From Lanius collurio (Eukaryota > Chordata > Aves > Passeriformes > Laniidae), in NCBI GenBank assembly GCA_020086605.1, contig JACBWW010000008.1, forward strand, positions 26,301,441 to 26,365,440: 64,000 nucleotides of DNA. The letters are read 5' to 3'. The translations under genes and the position numbers were made by a program. The notes below the pieces were generated by a model. That model had not been told where the DNA came from. It saw only the letters and a list, made by a program, of their open reading frames with translations, and did not search any database. This document shows, piece by piece, positions 58,301 to 64,000 of the stretch. Each line of letters begins with the position of its first letter. The first letter of the stretch is position 1.

Positions 58301-61300
58301 AGAAAGATTATGGAAGTCATCACATCTGTGCAATATCAGTGTAGATGCTCCCTACAGTGGATCATCTTGCCTGCTGCTCTCAGAAGACAGAGGAGAAGCT
58401 AAGCCAAGTCAAATAAGACCATGAAGATTTCTTTCTCAAAGAAGAAGCATCTCCCAAGCTATACCACAGAACCTGTATTGAAGAATTAGTCCAGCCCTCA
58501 CTTGTGTTTTGTCTGAGATGAAAGAATCTGTCAGACAGATTTGCTACCACAGTACTGTGTCTTGACTGTTCACTGGGTTACTGCACCTTGTCCAGGAAAC
58601 AGGCTCGTGGGAAGAGCTGAGAAAACCAGGGAGAATGCTGTATGTATCTCCTGTACAGAGGATGCAGGTTTTGCATGAAAATTATCTAATGACTGCCAGT
58701 TTCTAGGCAAAGTTTCCTGAGACAAGGCATCTCAATAGCTTCCTCCCCTAAATCCTCCGCTGCTCTGAGAGGTTGGAGGAGGGAGCAACCTGGACAGAGC
58801 AGGCACCAGACAGGCAGCATTCCTGCACATGCATCATCAGACATGCAAGAGTCAATAATCTCTGAAGAGTGAAGCTGGAAAATTTACATTATGCAACAAA
58901 GCACAATTATGATAATGACAAAATACCTTATCCTCTTTCATTTCTTGTCTGAATCAACAGTGTAAAATTAGCAAGAAACAGGATGCAAGTTTTACCACTA
59001 AAGTTCTCAAAACAATGACAGTGACAGAGTATGACTGTTCTTTGACAAGAGGTTACACCTATCAGAATAACACACATGATCCTATCAACATGACATACGT
59101 GATATCATGTAAGAAAAAAAAAATGTAATGTTGCAAAAGGCAGACGTCTACTTATTTTATTAGAAACAGTGCAGGTAGATGTGTGTCAGAATTCAATCTA
59201 TCCTAATGTTTCCATCAGCATTGAAAGTGCCATTGCACAAAGCACTAGAGAAAAAAAATCTACCCTTAATTATTTTCAAACTGCAAGTATAGCCAGATGC
59301 TTGATGAAATCAAGACAGTCTTCAAAACAACCATGTTAAGTAGCTTTATTAAACAAGTTCAATGCAACACTACTTTCATAATTCCAACTATTTCATGGAG
59401 TAGAATCAGATCTCCTAACCAGTTTAGCTAGCACAGGAAGAAAACACATCCCTATTCTTAAATATAAATTGTCAGCTTCAAAAACAAGTCCCAGCTGGTG
59501 GCTTTCTGTTAGCACTGCTTTGGGACCAGGAGAAAGTTTCAGCCCTTGATAAAGCTGGTTTTAGCAAACTCAGCAATACAGGTTTGAGGGTCCTGTTCTT
59601 GTTCCAGAATTGCTTCTCTAGAAATAAAATTTAATTCAGTGCCATTTCCTTTCCCCCCCACCCTCTCAGGGATTTATGCAATCATTCTATACCAGTATAC
59701 CTGCTCCAAGATTACTGAAAGCTAGAAAGCAGTCTCCAAGATAAATAAGCTCATGCAAGTTTCATGAAAAACTGATTATATTGACAAGAATAATACTGTG
59801 CTTCCACCAAAGGCTACAGCATGTGCTTAGCTGTTGTGTTTGATCTGTCAAACGCCACACAGCGATCTCCACTACCTGCTTTAGCAATTTGGAACAGCCA
59901 CAGCAGACACTGTGTGATGCCAGGCAGGCACTTGGGGACACTGGGGAGAGTGATGGCAGAGAGTTGCCTCTGCACAGATGCCAGAGAAAGAGCAAAAAAA
60001 CCAGACAGAGAAGGCCAGAGTGGAAAAACCACAGGTACTCTGATAAAGTGGAGGAGTACAAAACAATCATGCAGGGAGGCCATGCTTCACTAGCTCTGCT
60101 TCTCACAAAGGACCTTGTGAAATCTAAGGAATCTAAGACTGATTCTGCCCAATCCCAAGAAACACTGCAAATGCTCTTTAAGATGTTTCCTAAATGGGTC
60201 ACATTACTTTCTTAAAACTTCTGCAGGGTATGTGGTCATATTTGCAACATAAATCAGGGAGACTTTTTTTGCTCAGAAAGAAGGTTTAAATTGCAGGATC
60301 CAGAAGGAAGGTAAGAAAGATTACAAATAGAACTTTTTAACACCAATGGCAGCAACTCTGGCCTCCACCTTGCTTACAAAAAAAAATTAGTAGATTAACT
60401 CCCTTAAAAGCCCTCTCTGTACTGAGTCATCGAGGAGGGAGAACTGCATGAACGCTATGCTGTTTTCCACTAGTAGAAATAAGATTCTGTCTCTGTCATT
60501 CTCATCAGCTGAAATTACATTCTCCCAAAAACTGCTGTGCGTGGCAGCCTTGACAAGCTTATATACTAAAAGACTGAGACAGTTAAGTATTAAGTAAGAG
60601 AACACAAATTAACGTCAACTGCTGATTTTCCCCAGCGCTGCTTTCTTGTAACAAAGACTAAGAGCATTGTAATTAACTTTCCTCATGAAATGCTATGTTC
60701 TAAAGTTGGGCCTAATTAGATGCAATATAATTCTTGCCAGAAACAGATAATGTGTGTCTTTCATCGACTTGGGTGATTGGAATTTATTAATGTTCGGCAT
60801 GTCTGCATAGAACAAATTATGTTTCACCCTCTGCTCCACAAACAAGCATGGTGTCTCTTTTAAGGTATGATCATCTGCATTTGGTACTTTTGTAAGCGGG
60901 AAATGTGGCTTTCATTTCAGAACGAAACCTCATAAAGGAAGAACCCCTCAAACTGGAAAGGCAAAGAGAGAAGATAAAAATAACAGCACTAAGCATAGCA
61001 AGATTCTGGCCCAGTACAAGCTCTCTGTGGTACAGACACACAATTAGTTTGCAGGGAAAAGCAAAGGGATATGGAAAGAGGGAAGAAGGCAGGGCTTGGT
61101 AGCGATGCTTTTCATTATAGCAGTAACAACAACTAAGATCTACTGGTAAGCACAGTGCCTTCAGGGCAGTGAGGAAAAGCCACATGAAGAAACGCCAAAA
61201 AGATCCTCAAAGCTTCAGGAGGACAATGGAGGCCCAGGCCGATAGTAACTCACTCCCAAGCTGGTGTCTTCTGAAGTTAGTCTATATTGAAATACTTTTG

Positions 61301-64000
61301 AACTCCACCCACTATCAGCTGAAGAGAAAACAAGAAACAGAATATGGATGATTCATGTCAGTGCAAGCTCCTATTTTTCTATTTCAAATAAAACTCAGAC
61401 TCCATGTCAATAGACACATTCTCTTTTCCTCTAGTTTTTTTGTTTGTTTTGCTTCCAACTAAGAACTTTTCTCCAGGGCTCAGCAGTGGTAGGCAATCTC
61501 AAATGTCTTAACCTTTTTCCCACAAAGAGGGACCTCCCTATCCCTGCAGGAAGCAAGTAGTGTTAAAGATCCAGCAAAGGTCTTGCTGACTTGGCCAGAG
61601 TAGTCCTGAAATGCAGGCTGGGGGAGGGGTGTGACACCAGAAGTTCTAGGATTCTGAGTCTTCCCTTACAACCCCAAGCTGCAAGAAATCACACATTTGA
61701 TAAGGAATAATTGCATGGAAAAACCAATTAAGTCTGGAATTACAAGTGCAAGAAAGACTAGAGAAGACCCTCTAATTTCATTGTAAGGTCCTGTCCCCAT
61801 GTTTAATAAGTTACAGTGTTCAACAACCATGGTTTTGATCTCATGTAGCAGGCACTCAGTCCAGGTTGTAGATTCTTAGCACACTACATGCCTTCTACAC
61901 AACAATTCAGTGTTAATTATTGTTATGGGTGATGAATTTCATAACCACAGCTCCTAGTCCTCTTTAATAGTAACTGTTGTGCAAATATTTCTGACTTCTG
62001 TAAACACTGTCACAAGAGATCACCTAAGCCTGGTGGTCAGCAAAGCTGCTGAACCCTGGAAAGCCAAATCATTGTGTCCAGAAGCTACAACTGCATATTC
62101 CTAACAGGACAGGAGCTGAAGATCAGTAAATTTAAACTGCTGGCCATGTACCAACACTACTGGTCAGCTTATCTAGTTTTGTCATACTTTAGACATCCTA
62201 GGTTGATATCCAAGTTTGAAAGAGCCCAGGATAATGCCTGATGTGACTATTTAAGGACATTTTAAGATAAGCAGTAGGTTAGTTTTGGAACTTACACTTC
62301 ACACGTATGGGTTTGAAATGACTCGTGAAGAGACAAGACCATAAAAAATCCACACCACACATACTCTGTGAAGGAATTTAGTTCATTTCTGGTCTAGCTT
62401 TGCATGCTCATTGTGGCAGCACTCTGGCAAACATTGTAAATGTTTGCAAGACTTGCCCTATTAACCAACCACCAAATGCACTCCTGGAATCAGCCAGGTC
62501 AGGTACAAAAAGGTCTATGAGGTTTTAGACCAGAAAGCAGGTATCAGGAGACCCTCCACTACATCTGTTCAAAGCCTCAGAAAGCAGTGACTTACTCTAG
62601 AGCAAGTAACCTTCCCCACAGAGGAAGGGACTTAGCTATGAATAGCAGGAAGCCCAAGTTCATGCTGTGTACAGATCACTGCATCTCCAGAAAACAAGCT
62701 ACTTCCCCTGTAGCTCTTTGAAATACCTGCTTGAAAATTTCTTTTCTACAAGATGTTCCTTGGTGTTACTTAACTGGATATTCTAGGTGACAAGCAAAAC
62801 CAGCAAAGAGATATAAACAGTCTTACACATTTCAGTTAGTGCATGATATAGAAACATCTGGATCTGGGTTTGGGGTTTTGGTAGTTTTTTGTTTTGTTTT
62901 GTTTGAGGTTTCTTGGGGGATGGGGGATTGATAGTTTGTTAGAGCATGGATTTGGCAATATGTTTTTTTTCAATTTTCTATACCTAGACTCGAAGAAAAA
63001 AAAAACAGCTGCTTTGAAAAACAGCCCATCTAGAAACAGAAGAATTAGAATTCAAGAAATAAAATCATAAATGGGGATAGTAATGCATAAATTCACATCC
63101 AAATTCCTGCGAACAGTGGTAATAATTGGAAACTGTGATGAATATTCTTCTCACATTAATAGTGTTAATAGCATAGCACACCTACCACTTCTAACAGATC
63201 AGAAATGCATATAGCAAAGATCTTTGTTTCACCATACTTGGTCTATATACAGTTGTACTTAAAATACAGACAGTTTTCTTCTTTAAATTGCAGGCAAAGG
63301 AACTTGGATGATGTAACTTAAGAACACAGTGAAACCTGCCCCTATACTCAAACCAGAAAAGCTCACAGCAGCTGAAGCGTGCAATGTGAAATAAAGCTGG
63401 TTAAGAGAAGACAAGGGAATTGGTTAGGGAATAGGGGCTTTTTGGCATCCCTTTAAACTATTTTCTGCTCACCCTTGTGGAGTGTAACATAACCCTAAGA
63501 AAATATATCTGACCTCACTCCTTTCAGCTGCATTAAAACGGTTTAAAAAGCAATTTAAATATCAGATTGCACATTCATAAACAACAGAAAAGAAAGAGGT
63601 TATACATATTATTGCCTTCATCTTCCACTAAGACAAGTTGGGGGAGTTTTTCTTGGTTTTGTTATTTTTTATTTTAATTTAATGAGAACTTTTGATTTTC
63701 CCTGGGAGACGAGGTCAACAGACTAGGGCACTTCCTGTCTGCAGCAATGTCGTGTGCTTATGCAGACATGAGTCTTCTGACAAACAACTGATTTATTTCA
63801 AAGAGGGGGTCACTACAATCATGGCATATAGCAAGATCACATTCTTTCCTACTTGTTTTGCCTAATCACTATGGATTATTCAAACATACTTGAAAAGAAG
63901 ATGCATTTCAGCTGTGTGTGAAAACCGACAATTTATCCAAAATCACACACACACACTGAAAACAGGAGGAGGAGACATGTTCTAGGTCAGACCATGACCA
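52301..64000 (-). other. Upstream RAI14 intron or 5' region, no gene seen
   Basis: About 11.7 kb of A/T-rich sequence to the window edge. No start exon, promoter-like CpG cluster, RNA gene or clear repeat family is visible. Short CA run at about 63945-63956. The stretch 60600-60860 is rich in TAATTA and TAATTAG-like words and is discussed as a possible non-coding element only. Confidence 0.5.

Noticed and set aside
59762..60202. 146-residue minus-strand open frame with hydrophobic stretch
   Set aside because: No splice or start context, no homology I recognise, and several overlapping frames of similar length on the other strand.
60387..60605. 72-residue minus-strand frame that looks protein-like (ENVISADENDRDRILFLLVE)
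   Set aside because: The composition is plausible, but I recognise no family, and there are no flanking exons or splice sites that would make it part of RAI14.
1..64000. CRISPR array, operon, phage or bacterial-type system
   Set aside because: No direct-repeat/spacer pattern, ribosome-binding sites or dense gene packing. Spliced exons and LINE repeats show a vertebrate nuclear genome.

Overview
This is a vertebrate nuclear genome window that holds the 3' part of one large gene on the minus strand and no second recognisable gene. CR1 LINE fragments are frequent, the A/T-rich introns carry short A-rich and GTTTT-type tracts, and there are no Alu, B1 or L1 signatures. This points to a bird, possibly a songbird, although CR1 alone would also fit other sauropsids. 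The gene is RAI14 (ankycorbin). In human it lies in 5p13, a segment that corresponds to the avian Z chromosome, so Z linkage is likely but is an inference.

Sixteen coding exons on the minus strand run from 38768 down to the TAA stop at 1673-1675. They splice with GT-AG introns in consistent phases into 2,889 nt, which is 962 codons plus stop and has no internal stop. Human ankycorbin has 980 residues, and its first 12 are encoded by an exon I did not find here, so essentially the whole mature protein is present. The order is seven ankyrin repeats (exons 1-7), a short basic and proline-rich linker (exons 8-10), a linker leading into coiled coil (exons 11-12), a 1,512-nt coiled-coil exon (exon 13) and a conserved C-terminal tail (exons 14-16). 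The 3' UTR occupies about 395-1672, with one AATAAA on the minus strand at 416-421.

Layout: 1-1672 is 3' UTR and a little downstream sequence. The region 1673-19415 is a compact cluster of 15 coding exons, with old CR1 copies in three introns or intron edges. The region 19416-38637 is one 19-kb intron with CR1 copies, a decayed retroviral pol fragment (about 30205-31640, minus) abutting a 2.1-kb CR1 (about 31630-33785, plus), and a mosaic of CR1 pieces at 35.5-36.5 kb. The exon at 38638-38768 opens the ankyrin domain. The remaining 25 kb (38769-64000) is the 3' part of a very long intron, or of the 5' region, with homopolymers, small tandem duplications and one faint CR1.

I did not find a new multi-gene system. 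The items most worth a second look are two consecutive symmetric 87-nt exons and a 29-nt microexon in the linker, a tandem NAGNAG acceptor, and the nested ERV/CR1 block. All family assignments come from reading translations by eye; no search was run.
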